64,000 bases of DNA from Embleya hyalina (GTDB lineage: Bacteria; Actinomycetota; Actinomycetes; Streptomycetales; Streptomycetaceae). Position 1 is the stretch's first letter, and the number at the start of each line of letters is the position of its first letter. The DNA lies in contig NZ_BIFH01000017.1 of the NCBI RefSeq assembly GCF_003967355.1, positions 209,065-273,064 on the forward strand, written 5' to 3'. The position numbers and the translations under genes were made by a program. A model generated the notes under the pieces. That model saw nothing but the letters and a program-made list of their open reading frames with translations. It searched no databases and was not told the DNA's origin. Positions 27,399-36,303 of the stretch are shown here, piece by piece.

Positions 27399-28798
27399 GA
27401 TCCGCCACCGACCCGCTCGCGCGCCACCGAATGGGTGTCCGAGGCCCCGTCCCGGCAGGCATCCGGGGAGGTGCCCGCCGAGGGGATCTCCGGCCGGCTC
27501 TCCGCACGCGGCCTCCCGCGCGGCGCGGGTACCCGGTCCCGCACCTCCCCCTCCGGCCAGCCGTGTCGGTCGAGGGCCTCGGCCAACGCCTCGACCATCC
27601 GGGGGTCGAACTGCGTCCCGCTGCATCGGCGCAGCTCGGCCATCGCCGCCTCGGCACCGCGCGCGGGCCGATACGACCGGGTCGAGGTCATCGAGTCGAA
27701 CGCGTCCGCGACCGCGATCACCCGGGCGAACTCGGGGATCTCGGCGCCGGCCAGACCCGCCGGGTAGCCGCGTCCGTCCATACGTTCGTGGTGGTGCAGG
27801 ATGCCCGCGCGCGCCTCGCCGAGGAACGTCAGGTCGGCCACCATCGCGGCACCGGTCACCGGGTGCCGCTGCATCTCGCGCACCTCGTCGGGGTCCAGCC
27901 GCCCCGGCTTGGTCAACACCCGGGTGGACACGCCCAGTTTGCCGACGTCGTGCAGGATCCCCGCGTAGCGCAGGCAGACCACCCGGTCCTCGCGCATGCC
28001 GAGCCGGCGGCCGATCAACACCGAGGCGCGGGCCACCCGTTCGCTGTGCCCCCGGGTGTAGCCGTCCTTGATCTCCACCGCCCGCACCAGGGTGCGCACC
28101 GTCGCCTCGTGCGCCGCCCGCTCCCGGGCCAGCTGCACGTAGGCCCAGAAGGCCACGTACAGCGGGAGCAGCACCAACACGGCGGCGAACACGCCCAGTC
28201 GCTGCTGCCACAACACCGCCATCATCAGCGCGATCGGCACCGAGCCCAGCCGCCAGCCGGCCGAACGCACGAACACCTCGCGCAGCACCTGCGGTCGCAC
28301 GGCGCCCTCGGCCACACCGACCGAGACGGTGTCGAACAGCCCGCTCACCAGGTAGAGCGCCACCCCCGCCGCGGCCGGCGGCACCAGCCCCTCGGGCAAC
28401 TCGGCGGCGGACGGATACCGCGATCCGTCCTGCAGTTCGTACACGCCGGCGGCGACCGCGACGGCGAGCACCAGGTGGGCGGCGTGGGCCACGCGGGTGA
28501 CCATGGTCGCGGTGCGCGACCGCGCGATCAGTACGCCGGGCACCACTACGGCCGCGGCGGGGCCGGCGGGCAGCAGCAGCACACCCGCGCACACCAGCGG
28601 GAAGAGCACCCCGTCGGGGGCACCGCACAAACCGCCGAGCCGGGCGCGGGCGACGGCTCCGAAGACGACGAACAGCACCGCCAGCGCGCCCAGTCGATCG
28701 GGTTCGACGCCGGCCCACGGAAGCAGGACGAGCGCGGACACGGACCCGCCCACCACGATCCCGACGTGGATCCGGGCGCTCGGCGGCAGCGTGCGCAT
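27395..28798 (-). CDS. Membrane HD-GYP domain phosphodiesterase
   Basis: A 467-residue protein. About six membrane segments (1-215) precede an HD-GYP domain (about 220-400). Intact motifs are YTRGHSERVARASVLIG, YAGILHDVGKLGVSTRVL (HD) and ILHHHERMDGRGYPAGLAG (HHE and GYP), then VIAVADAFDSMTSTRSYRP. This domain usually hydrolyses cyclic di-GMP, a developmental brake in Streptomyces. The tail is disordered. ATG 28798 has GGAG upstream. It forms an overlapping pair with the degenerate paralogue downstream. Confidence 0.85.
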   Translation of the reverse strand: MRTLPPSARIHVGIVVGGSVSALVLLPWAGVEPDRLGALAVLFVVFGAVARARLGGLCGAPDGVLFPLVCAGVLLLPAGPAAAVVVPGVLIARSRTATMVTRVAHAAHLVLAVAVAAGVYELQDGSRYPSAAELPEGLVPPAAAGVALYLVSGLFDTVSVGVAEGAVRPQVLREVFVRSAGWRLGSVPIALMMAVLWQQRLGVFAAVLVLLPLYVAFWAYVQLARERAAHEATVRTLVRAVEIKDGYTRGHSERVARASVLIGRRLGMREDRVVCLRYAGILHDVGKLGVSTRVLTKPGRLDPDEVREMQRHPVTGAAMVADLTFLGEARAGILHHHERMDGRGYPAGLAGAEIPEFARVIAVADAFDSMTSTRSYRPARGAEAAMAELRRCSGTQFDPRMVEALAEALDRHGWPEGEVRDRVPAPRGRPRAESRPEIPSAGTSPDACRDGASDTHSVARERVGGGS

Positions 28799-28978
28799 GC
28801 GACTCCTCGACTGGTCGCTCGGACCACCGAGAATAGGCCGCCCCGGGAACGGCGGAGGGGCGCATGCCCGGTTTATCCCGACCATGCGCCCCATTTTTAG
28901 CCCGATGGAGTCAGTGGATCCGCACGCCTCGACCATCCGTTCGAGTCGGCGGTCCGCTCCCTCCGGAGCCCCTTCGGG

Positions 28979-29296
28979 TCACCGACCCGGTCGCTCCAGC
29001 TCGATCGACGTCTCCTCGACCGAGACCCGCTGGGCGTCCACTTCGACGCGCACCAGCTTGATCCGCTCCAGCACCTTGTTGCGCAGCTCCGAGGGGACCT
29101 CGTCGCGGCCGCAGCAGCGGTGCACCAACTCCTTCACCTGCTGCTCGAGGCCGTACTTGTCCAGGCACGGCGAGCACTCGTCGAGGTGGGTGCGGATGCT
29201 GGTGCAGTCCGCGTCGGCCAGCTCGTTGTCGATGTACTCGTACAGGTGCCCCAGGATCTCGGAGCAGTCCACCTCGTGGTGGTCACCGCAGCTCAT
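28979..29296 (-). CDS. rsrA: Redox-sensing zinc anti-sigma factor RsrA
   Basis: A 105-residue ZAS-family anti-sigma factor that binds SigR and lets go when thiols are oxidised. Cys residues fall at 3, 11, 31, 41, 44, 61 and 62 and the zinc His at 37 (motif HLDECSPC), the same numbering as S. coelicolor RsrA. The ATG overlaps the sigR stop (ATGA), so production is coupled and stoichiometric. Confidence 0.95.
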   Translation of the reverse strand: MSCGDHHEVDCSEILGHLYEYIDNELADADCTSIRTHLDECSPCLDKYGLEQQVKELVHRCCGRDEVPSELRNKVLERIKLVRVEVDAQRVSVEETSIELERPGR

Positions 29297-29892
29297 GAGT
29301 CCGAGCCTTTCCGGTCGGTGCCTGCGGGGACGAGGCCGCGCTCGCGGGCGTAGTCGGCCAGCAGGTCGCGAAGCTGGCGGCGCCCGCGGTGCAGGCGCGA
29401 CATCACGGTCCCGATGGGAGTACCCATGATGTCCGCGATCTCCTTGTACGCGAAACCCTCGACGTCGGCGAGGTACACCGCGATCCGGAACTCCTCGGGA
29501 ATGGCCTGGAGGGCCGTCTTCACGTCGGAGTCGGGCAGGTGATCGAGTGCCTGCGCCTCGGCCGAGCGCAGTCCGGTGGACATGTGCGACTCGGCGCGGT
29601 GCAGCTGCCAGTCCTCGATCTCCTCCGCATGCGATTCCAGCGGCTGCCGCTGCTTCTTGCGGTAGGAGTTGATGAAGGTGTTGGTCAGGATCCGGTACAG
29701 CCAGGCCTTGAGGTTGGTGCCCTCTTTGAACTGGTGGAACGACGCGTACGCCTTCGCGAACGTCTCCTGGACCAGGTCCTCGGCATCGGCCGGGTTGCGG
29801 GTCATCCGCAGCGCCGCCGAGTACAACTGATCGAGGAACGGCAGGGCGTCCCGCTCGAACCGCGCGTCTTGCTGCTCCAAGGTCTCCGTTAC
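29293..29892 (-). CDS. sigR: Thiol-oxidative-stress sigma factor SigR
   Basis: A 199-residue group IV (ECF) sigma factor. Region 2: [20 protein letters not shown] and [20 protein letters not shown]. Region 4: [20 protein letters not shown] and [23 protein letters not shown] 29892 has a perfect GGAGGT 7 bases upstream and gives the normal SigR length. The frame stays open to an upstream ATG at 30018 with its own GGAGGT (see separate entry), so two products are likely. It forms an operon with rsrA. Confidence 0.93.
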   Translation of the reverse strand, partial: VTETLEQQDARFERDALPFLDQLYSAALRMTRNPADAEDLVQETFAKAYASFHQFKEGTNLKAWLYRILTNTFINSYRKKQRQPLESHAEEIEDWQLHRAESHMSTGLRSAEAQALDHLPDSDVKTALQAIPEEFRIAVYLADVEGFAYKEIADIMGTPIGTVMSRLHRGRRQLRDLLADYARERGLVPAGTDRKGSDS

Positions 29893-30018
29893 GAGACCCA
29901 CCTCCTTCAGGCCAGGAGTCGACGATATCGCCCGAGGCTGATCGGTGCCCGCACCCCACTCGGGCCAGGCGAGAAACGGTGCCTCGTTTCGGACAACCGA
30001 ACCGGCGGCCTTGAGCAT
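29893..30018 (-). other. N-terminal extension of the SigR' isoform
   Basis: An in-frame ATG at 30018 is preceded by GGAGGT with 7-base spacing and adds 42 residues ([20 protein letters not shown] onward) to SigR, a 241-residue product. S. coelicolor makes an unstable longer form, SigR', from its SigR-dependent promoter, and the layout here is the same. Whether the extension gives instability here is inference. Confidence 0.75.
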
Positions 30019-30057
30019 GGGAGCGACCTCCACTCGTCGACGCTTGACAGTGGTGGG

Positions 30058-30083
30058 AACACGTCGCCGGGGCGGATCATTCC
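30058..30083 (-). promoter_or_regulatory. SigR-dependent autoregulatory promoter of sigR
   Basis: On the minus strand GGAAT (30083-30079) is followed after exactly 18 bases by GTT (30060-30058), an exact match to the SigR/SigH-type consensus. It lies about 40 bases before the SigR' start. The -35 element overlaps the stop codon of the upstream hydrolase gene. Confidence 0.88.
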
Positions 30084-30778
30084 CGGGTGCTCGGCACCGT
30101 CAACCAATCGCCCACACCGGCCGTGATCAGCGCCAACGCCGCTTCCTGAGTGATCTCGGCGCGCCTCGGCACGGCGAATCCGTGGTCCGCGAAGGGCACC
30201 GGGAGCACGGTCGGACCGTCCTTCGGGAACTCGCTCGGCGCACCGAACGTGTCCCGCTCGCCCTGCACCACCAGGGTCGGCACGCCCGCCCCGAGCAGTT
30301 CAGCCAAGCGCGAACGCTCCGGTCGACCGGGCGGGTGCAGCGGGAACGCGAGCGCCACCACGCCGGCGACCCCGGTCTCCGCCGCGGTGCGGCACGCCAC
30401 CCGGGCGCCGGCACTGCGGCCGGCCCCGAACACGGGCAGGGCCTCGGCCGTGTTGCGCCGGGCGATCTCCTCCAGCACCGGAAGCCAGCCCGCATCCAAC
30501 GTCCTGGGCGCCGGCGCGAGCCGCCGCCCGGCGACCCGCCACGGCTGCTCGACCAGGGCCACGTGCACCCCGCGCGCGGGCAGCGCGGCGGCGAGCGCCG
30601 CCAGGTCGCGCGCCTCGATCCCGCCACTCGCGCCGTGGCTCGCCACGAACCAGGCACGCGCCGCGACGGTGGCCCGGCGCAGCGTCACCCGCGCGGCGCC
30701 GGGCGCGGTGGCCACCTCGAACACCTCGGGCGCGGCGACCGCCGCGGGGCCGGCCGGTTCAGAAGAGCGTCGCGTCAA
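30077..30778 (-). CDS. Alpha/beta-hydrolase family protein
   Basis: A 233-residue protein resembling the KANL3/Tex30 and dienelactone-hydrolase-like group. The nucleophile elbow is [17 protein letters not shown] (Ser near 121). [13 protein letters not shown] strand supplies the acid region, and His is in FADHGFAVP. The track start is TTG 30778, overlapping the SRAP gene by 20 bases. No Shine-Dalgarno sequence decides it, and GTG codons about 55-65 bases downstream are alternatives. It is probably co-transcribed with SRAP. Substrate unknown. Confidence 0.75.
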   Translation of the reverse strand: MTRRSSEPAGPAAVAAPEVFEVATAPGAARVTLRRATVAARAWFVASHGASGGIEARDLAALAAALPARGVHVALVEQPWRVAGRRLAPAPRTLDAGWLPVLEEIARRNTAEALPVFGAGRSAGARVACRTAAETGVAGVVALAFPLHPPGRPERSRLAELLGAGVPTLVVQGERDTFGAPSEFPKDGPTVLPVPFADHGFAVPRRAEITQEAALALITAGVGDWLTVPSTRE

Positions 30779-31529
30779 CGGTGACCTCGTCCGGGGGAAT
30801 CGCGTCGAGCAGGTGGGGCGCGTTGTTGCGCACGTTGTTCACGTCCGTGGAGACCGGGTGCGCCGTCATGAACCCGGCGGGCGGCGGCACGAGCAGCCCG
30901 CGTATCTCCTCCGGCTCGGTCCAGGCCGGGTCCAGCCACCCGTCCCACTTGTCCCGGGTCAGCACCAGCGGCATCCGCGGGTGGATCCGGGCCAGCTCGG
31001 GCTCGGCGTCCAGGGTCAGGATGGTGCACGTCCACAACCACGCGAGCGGGTCGTCCTCGGCCCGCCCGCGATCGCGCCACCACTCGTACAACCCGGCGAA
31101 GGCGACCTCGGTGCCGTCCGCCGCGTGGATCCAGTACGGCTGCTTGCGCGAGCCGCCCTTGGGGCCGTCGGGCGCAGTCTCCGGGGTGTGCCACTCGAAG
31201 TAGCCGTCGGCCGGCAGCAGGCACCGCCGCGCGGCGAACGCCTTCCGATACGCCGGCTTCTCATGCACCGTCTCGGAGCGGGCGTTGATCATCTTGGCGC
31301 CCATGCCGGGGTCCTTGGCCCAGGACGGCACCAGGCCCCACTTGACCGATCGCAGTTGCCGGGTGGGCGCGCCGCCGGACTCCACCGGGCGCTCCAGGAC
31401 CGCGTACACCTGCTTGGTCGGGGCGATGTTCCAGTCGGGCGGAAGCTCGTCCGCGGGGTCGAAACGATCGACCTCGAACATCTCGACGAGGTCGTCGGGG
31501 CTCTTGCTGGACGCATACCGACCACACAT
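30759..31529 (-). CDS. SRAP-domain protein (YedK/HMCES type)
   Basis: A 256-residue SOS-response-associated peptidase-fold protein that protects abasic sites in single-stranded DNA by a covalent Cys2 link. The N-terminus MCGRYASS supplies Cys2. Other landmarks are PPDWNIAPTKQVYAVL (Asn), KMINARSETVHEKPAYRKAF (Glu) and the His in FMTAHPVSTDVNNV. It lies next to aroA, as in mycobacteria. The start region is triplicated upstream in frame (see repeat entry). ATG 31529 gives the family-length protein with exposed Cys2, and no strong ribosome-binding site is visible. Confidence 0.88.
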   Translation of the reverse strand: MCGRYASSKSPDDLVEMFEVDRFDPADELPPDWNIAPTKQVYAVLERPVESGGAPTRQLRSVKWGLVPSWAKDPGMGAKMINARSETVHEKPAYRKAFAARRCLLPADGYFEWHTPETAPDGPKGGSRKQPYWIHAADGTEVAFAGLYEWWRDRGRAEDDPLAWLWTCTILTLDAEPELARIHPRMPLVLTRDKWDGWLDPAWTEPEEIRGLLVPPPAGFMTAHPVSTDVNNVRNNAPHLLDAIPPDEVTVDATLF

Positions 31530-31613
31530 GGCGTCCAGAGTGCCACGGGCCGGATGCCGACCACACATGGCGTCGAAGGTGCCACGGGCCGGATGCCGAC
31601 CACACATGGCGTC
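31518..31613 (-). repeat. 39-bp tandem repeat duplicating the SRAP start region
   Basis: The sequence ccgaccacacatggcgtc occurs at 31518, 31557 and 31596, exact 39-bp spacing. The units are 13 codons long, so each carries an in-frame ATG-Cys-Gly-Arg (ATG at 31529, 31568, 31607). The upstream copies would encode MCGRHPARGTFDA and MCGRHPARGTLDA before the true MCGRY. Confidence 0.9.
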
Positions 31614-31673
31614 CACAGAGCCACCGGCCGAAACGAAATCGGGGGTGGGGCGGCAACGCACTAGGCTTGGTTC

Positions 31674-32954
31674 GTGATGTCTGCGCTGTGGTCTGCCCCC
31701 GTTGCCTCCGCTCCCGTGACCGCCACCGTCGAGGTGCCCGGGTCCAAGTCGGTGACCAACCGTGCCCTCGTGCTGGCCGCGCTGGCCGGCGGGCCGGGGT
31801 ATGTGCGCCGTCCGCTGCGCAGCCGGGACACGCTGTTGATGGTGGCCGGGCTGCGCTCGCTCGGCGTGGTGATCGAGGACCGCGGCGACGACTGGTACGT
31901 ACTGCCCGGGCGGCTGGCCGGCCCGGCCGTGGTGGACTGCGGCAACGCCGGCACGGTGATGCGCTTCCTGCCGCCGGTGGCCGCGCTCGCCGCGGGACCG
32001 GTGCGCTTCGACGGCGACCCGCGCTCCTACGAGCGCCCGCTCGACGGGGTGATCAACGCGCTGCGCGACCTGGGCACCCGGATCGACGACGAGGGCGAGG
32101 CCCGGCTGCCGATGACGGTGCTGGGCGGCGGCGGGGTCGAGGGTGGCGTGGTGCGCATCGACGCGTCCTCCTCGTCCCAGTTCGTCAGCGCGCTGCTGCT
32201 GTCCGGGCCGCGCTTCAATCTCGGCGTCGAGGTCCGGCACACCGGCACCTCGGTGCCCTCGATGACGCACATCGCGATGACCGTGGACATGCTGCGCGCG
32301 GCCGGCGCGCGGGTCGACGACGGCGAGCCGAACGTGTGGCGGGTCGCCCCGGGCGCACTGCTCGGCCGCGACATGGTGGTCGAGCCGGACCTGTCCAACG
32401 CCGGCCCCTTCCTGGCCGCCGCGCTGGTCACCGGCGGCTCGGTGACCGTGCGCGACTGGCCCGAGCACACCACGCAGCCCGGTGACCGGCTGCGCTCGAT
32501 CTTCACCACGATGGGCGGCTCGTGCACGCGCACCTCGGCGGGGCTGACCCTGACCGGCGGCGGCGCGGTGCATGGCATCGAGGCCGACCTGCACGACGTC
32601 GGCGAGTTGACGCCGGTGATCGCGGCGGTGGCGGCGCTGGCCGACGGCCCCAGCCGGCTGACCGGTGTGGCCCACCTTCGGCTGCACGAGACCGACCGGC
32701 TGGCCGCGCTGGTCAAGGAGATCAACGACCTCGGCGGCGACGTGAACGAGATCGACGACGGCCTGGAGATCCGGCCGCGCGCGCTGCACGGCGGGGTGTT
32801 CCACACCTACGACGACCATCGGCTGGCCACCGCCGCGGCGGTGCTCGGCCTGCTCGTCCCGGGGGTGGAGGTGGAGAACGTGGCCACCACCGCGAAGACC
32901 CTGCCCGACTTCACCGGCATGTGGACGCGCATGCTGAGCGCGCGCCGCGGCTGA
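31674..32954 (+). CDS. aroA: 3-phosphoshikimate 1-carboxyvinyltransferase (EPSP synthase)
   Basis: A 426-residue enzyme transferring enolpyruvyl from PEP to shikimate-3-phosphate on the aromatic amino-acid pathway. Motifs: [55 protein letters not shown], and [16 protein letters not shown]. The start is GTG 31674 or the adjacent ATG 31677. A TAGGCT box ends 6 bases before the GTG, which favours leaderless initiation there. It is followed closely by rsgA and is divergent from SRAP. Confidence 0.96.
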   Translation: MMSALWSAPVASAPVTATVEVPGSKSVTNRALVLAALAGGPGYVRRPLRSRDTLLMVAGLRSLGVVIEDRGDDWYVLPGRLAGPAVVDCGNAGTVMRFLPPVAALAAGPVRFDGDPRSYERPLDGVINALRDLGTRIDDEGEARLPMTVLGGGGVEGGVVRIDASSSSQFVSALLLSGPRFNLGVEVRHTGTSVPSMTHIAMTVDMLRAAGARVDDGEPNVWRVAPGALLGRDMVVEPDLSNAGPFLAAALVTGGSVTVRDWPEHTTQPGDRLRSIFTTMGGSCTRTSAGLTLTGGGAVHGIEADLHDVGELTPVIAAVAALADGPSRLTGVAHLRLHETDRLAALVKEINDLGGDVNEIDDGLEIRPRALHGGVFHTYDDHRLATAAAVLGLLVPGVEVENVATTAKTLPDFTGMWTRMLSARRG

Positions 32955-32967
32955 GAGGCCGGGGACG

Positions 32968-34023
32968 ATGGCGGGACTCGGCTCCAACCGACGCAGGGAC
33001 CTCGACGAGGACGACATCCGGATCCGTCCGGGCAAGCACGGCTCACGCCCGCGCACCCGGACCCGGCCCAAGCACGAGGACGCCCGCGAGGGCCGGGTGC
33101 TGACCGTCGACCGGGGCCGCTACACCTGCCTCCTGGAGGACGAGGACGCGCCCGACCGCTCGATCACCGCGATGAAGGCCCGCGAACTGGGCCGCAAGGG
33201 CGTCGTGGTCGGCGATCGGGTCGCCATCGTCGGCGACCTCAGCGGCGGGGAGGGCTCGCTGGCCCGGATCGTCCGGGTCGAGGAGCGCCGCAGCACGCTG
33301 CGCCGCACCGCCGACGACGACGACCCGTACGAGCGCATCATCGTGGCCAACGCCGACCAGCTCGCGATCGTCACCGCGCTGGCCGATCCCGAGCCGCGCC
33401 CGCGCCTGATCGACCGCTGCCTGGTCGCCGCCTACGACGCGGGCCTGGAACCGCTGCTGGTGCTGACCAAGGCCGATCTCGCCTCCCCCGACCCGCTGTT
33501 GGAGATGTACGGCGCCCTCGGCGTGGAACACGTGGTCACCAAGAGCGAGTCCGCGTGGGACCTGGACCCGATCCGGGCCCGACTGGCCGGCAAGGTCACC
33601 GTCTTCGTCGGACACAGCGGCGTCGGAAAGACCACCCTGGTCAACGAGTTGGTACCGGATCACCGGCGCGCCACCGGTCACGTCAACGAGGTGACCGGGC
33701 GCGGGCGGCACACCACCACCTCGGCGCTGAGCCTGCGGCTGCCCCCGTTCGCGGGCGCCGCGAGCGCTCCGGGCACCGACAGGGGCTGGGTCGTCGACAC
33801 CCCCGGCGTGCGCTCGTTCGGCCTCAACCACGTCGACCTCGGCCGGGTGATCAACGCCTTCCCCGACCTCGCGGCGGGCACCGAGGGCTGCCCGCGCGCC
33901 TGTTCGCACGACGAACCCGATTGCGGGCTCGACGCGTGGGTCGAGGCCGGGCACGCGGACCCGGCCCGGCTCTACTCGCTGCGCCGGCTGCTGCGCACCC
34001 GCGAGCGCGACGAGGGCGACTGA
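32968..34023 (+). CDS. rsgA: Ribosome small-subunit-dependent GTPase RsgA
   Basis: A 351-residue circularly permuted GTPase helping 30S ribosome maturation. OB-fold domain at about 40-115. G4 LLVLTKADL comes before G1 VFVGHSGVGKTTLVNEL and G3 WVVDTPGVRSFGL, the permuted order. The zinc domain reads CPRACSHDEPDC. It starts 13 bases after aroA, hence one operon. A 9-bp hairpin overlaps the stop. Confidence 0.93.
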   Translation: MAGLGSNRRRDLDEDDIRIRPGKHGSRPRTRTRPKHEDAREGRVLTVDRGRYTCLLEDEDAPDRSITAMKARELGRKGVVVGDRVAIVGDLSGGEGSLARIVRVEERRSTLRRTADDDDPYERIIVANADQLAIVTALADPEPRPRLIDRCLVAAYDAGLEPLLVLTKADLASPDPLLEMYGALGVEHVVTKSESAWDLDPIRARLAGKVTVFVGHSGVGKTTLVNELVPDHRRATGHVNEVTGRGRHTTTSALSLRLPPFAGAASAPGTDRGWVVDTPGVRSFGLNHVDLGRVINAFPDLAAGTEGCPRACSHDEPDCGLDAWVEAGHADPARLYSLRRLLRTRERDEGD

Positions 34024-34044
34024 CACCCGCCGACCGGCGGGTGT
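34023..34044. terminator. Small hairpin between rsgA and the convergent membrane gene
   Basis: A 9-bp perfect stem with a 4-base loop begins at the last base of the rsgA stop codon, between convergent genes. Confidence 0.6.
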
Positions 34045-34065
34045 GCCGGGTCCGGATCCGGGCGG

Positions 34066-34581
34066 TCAGCCCAGCGGGCCGCTGCTGTTCTGCACCCTGT
34101 CGTGCCACACCGCCTTGCTGCCCGACTCGCCCACCCGCACCACCTGCACCACCGCGAGCACCGCGGCGGCCGCGGTCAGTACGGCCACGATCGGCAGCAC
34201 GATCGGCGGTATCGTCCGCGGCCGGAAGGTGGCGGCGGCCCGGTGCCGGGCGACCAGGAGCAGCACCAGCGTGACGGCGAACAGGCCGAGGGCGTACCAG
34301 AGCATGTCCGCGCCGCGGTCCACGTGCGTCTGCACGTCGGCGGCGCGTTGGCCGTCGCTGAGCCGGTCGAGCCGGGCGAGCAGTTCCTCGCCGCTCTCCT
34401 TGGCCACGAAACAGGTCAGCGCGGCGACCGCGTCCAACCCGACCACCCACCAGCCGGCGCGCAACAACCAGGGCCGCCGGGCCGCCACGAGTACGCTCGC
34501 GACCGCCGCCACCGGCACGATGACCACCGCCAAGTGCACGACCAGGACGTGAACGGGCAGGCCGGAGACGGTGTCGAACAT
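34066..34581 (-). CDS. DUF2231-type membrane protein
   Basis: A 171-residue protein with four membrane segments, starting MFDTVSGLPVHVLVVHLAVV. The early His pair and general plan match DUF2231 membrane proteins, whose function is unknown, though some are linked to heme or electron transfer. ATG 34581 has GGAGA 8 bases upstream, which rules out the longer frame to 34644. Confidence 0.8.
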   Translation of the reverse strand: MFDTVSGLPVHVLVVHLAVVIVPVAAVASVLVAARRPWLLRAGWWVVGLDAVAALTCFVAKESGEELLARLDRLSDGQRAADVQTHVDRGADMLWYALGLFAVTLVLLLVARHRAAATFRPRTIPPIVLPIVAVLTAAAAVLAVVQVVRVGESGSKAVWHDRVQNSSGPLG

Positions 34582-34826
34582 GAAGCGGTTCTCCTGAACG
34601 GTCGGGGATCGCGGGGCAATCGGGGGAGGTATCGACCCTCGCACAGATCAACGGCTCCCAGAGTGCCCGGGTTCAGCCGTGGTCGAACACACATTCCGCC
34701 GGGCCGGTCACCGTCCGCGCAGGGGGGACAGCCCTACCCCCGGTTCGGGTGACCGCCGGATGCCGGCCCCGGGACGCCCGCTCATACAGTTTGGGCAGCT
34801 TCGGATCACCTGTCGGGGAGAGTGTC

Positions 34827-35603
34827 ATGAAAAGGCCGCTTCGGACGTCTTTGATCTTCTTCGGTGGGCTGTTCGCCGTCGGAGGGATCCTGATGGCCGC
34901 GTGGACCGGGCTCACGTTGCTCTCCAGCCACGACGTCCGCGACCACCGCGACTTCGCCCTGTCCACCGGCGACCTGATCATCGACAGCGACAACGCCGGG
35001 GTCACCATCGAAGCGGGCGCGCCCGGGACGATCAGCGTGGACAGCAAGATCACGCACAGCATCAACGGCGCGGAACCGTCCTGGAGCCTGACCGGCAACC
35101 GCCTCAAGCTGCGGCTGAACTGCCCGGGCTTCTTCAACGTGGAGTGCGACGGGTCCTACCGGATCAAGGTGCCGCTCGACATCCCGCTGGAGGTGACCTC
35201 GGACAACGGCGCCATCAACGCCAGCGGGCTGCGCCAGAACATGAAGCTCAGCACCGACAACGGGCACATCGATGTCACCGAAAGCACCGGGAACCTGCAA
35301 CTGTCCACCGACAACGGGGGCATCACCACGTCGAGGGTGCGCGCCGACACGATCACCGTCGACACCGACAACGGCGGGGTACGGCTGCGCCTGGACACCG
35401 CGCCGACGAAGGTGAAGGTGACCACCGACAACGGTGGTGTGCGGGTCACCGTGCCCGGTGACGAGAACACGTACCGGGTGAGCACCAAGAGCGGCAACGG
35501 CGGCATCGACAACGAACTCGGCACCGACCCCCGGGCGAACCGCTCGATCGAGATCCGCACCGACAACGGCGGCATCACCCTCGACCGTGCTGCCGCTCAC
35601 TGA
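34827..35603 (+). CDS. Membrane-anchored DUF4097 beta-helix protein
   Basis: A 258-residue protein with one N-terminal membrane anchor (SLIFFGGLFAVGGILMAAWTG) and then a repetitive beta-rich domain. The motif TDNG(G/H) recurs about six times at roughly 18-22 residue intervals, the DUF4097 adhesin-like pattern that forms a right-handed beta-helix. The domain should sit outside the membrane. ATG 34827 has GGGGAG about 6 bases upstream. Function unknown; relatives often accompany stress or envelope regulators. A 17-bp terminator follows. Confidence 0.82.
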   Translation: MKRPLRTSLIFFGGLFAVGGILMAAWTGLTLLSSHDVRDHRDFALSTGDLIIDSDNAGVTIEAGAPGTISVDSKITHSINGAEPSWSLTGNRLKLRLNCPGFFNVECDGSYRIKVPLDIPLEVTSDNGAINASGLRQNMKLSTDNGHIDVTESTGNLQLSTDNGGITTSRVRADTITVDTDNGGVRLRLDTAPTKVKVTTDNGGVRVTVPGDENTYRVSTKSGNGGIDNELGTDPRANRSIEIRTDNGGITLDRAAAH

Positions 35604-35620
35604 GCCGCGGGTCACGGGCG

Positions 35621-35661
35621 GCGGGGCGCGGATGTCCGACGGGGGGACATCCGCGCCCCGC
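35621..35661. terminator. Terminator between convergent DUF4097 and DUF2087 genes
   Basis: A perfect 17-bp stem (35621-35637 with 35645-35661) around a 7-base loop. Confidence 0.85.
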
Positions 35662-35684
35662 CCCGGCCCCGGCCGGACGGCGGG

Positions 35685-36230
35685 TCAGACCACGAACGAT
35701 CCGCCCGTGCGCCAGTACACCCCGCCCTCGCGGCCCAGGAAGCCCTCGTCCACGAGATGTCTGCGCAGCGCGGCGTGGTCGTCCATGAAGCGGCGCAGGG
35801 TCTCCACGATCTCCGTCTCCTCGTAGCGCACGCCGGGTTCGAAGCTGCCGGCGATGTGGTCGAGCACGACCAGGCGCTTGGCCCGCTGCACGGGCAACTG
35901 CCGGACCCGGCCGCGCGCGAGGTAGGTCCGCAACACGGCCGCCTCGGCGGGGCCCCGGTCGGCGAACGCGTCGTCGGGCTCCTCGCCGATCCCCGCCGCC
36001 GCCTGGGCCAGCGCCTCGGGACACGCGTGCCAGCCGTCGCCGGCCCGCGCGGCCAGACCCACCGCTTCGAGCCGGGCCAACACCTTGATCGTGTCCCGCA
36101 GCGACAGGCCGGCCCGATCGGCGATGTCGGAGCTGAGATGGGCCTCGAGGACCAGCGCGGCGAACACCTTCAATCGGGTGTCGTCGGCGAGGAGACGGAG
36201 CAGTTCCGCAGGTTCGTCGGCCGGACCCAT
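35685..36230 (-). CDS. ArsR-like DUF2087 transcriptional regulator
   Basis: A 181-residue protein. An N-terminal winged helix (about 5-75, LLADDTRLKVFAALVLEAHL and DIADRAGLSLRDTIKVLARL) is followed by a C-terminal DUF2087 domain (about 105-180), which contains KRLVVLDHIAGSFEPGVRYE and ends EGGVYWRTGGSFVV. Such proteins are usually DNA-binding repressors, but the signal is unknown. A TACCCT box sits 6 bases before the ATG, with no Shine-Dalgarno sequence. Confidence 0.83.
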   Translation of the reverse strand: MGPADEPAELLRLLADDTRLKVFAALVLEAHLSSDIADRAGLSLRDTIKVLARLEAVGLAARAGDGWHACPEALAQAAAGIGEEPDDAFADRGPAEAAVLRTYLARGRVRQLPVQRAKRLVVLDHIAGSFEPGVRYEETEIVETLRRFMDDHAALRRHLVDEGFLGREGGVYWRTGGSFVV

Positions 36231-36303
36231 GTCCCCAGGGTAGGACGTGGCGCCCCGGCCGGGACGGGTTGACCGAACAGGATCACCCGGATGCGTGCGG
36301 GGC

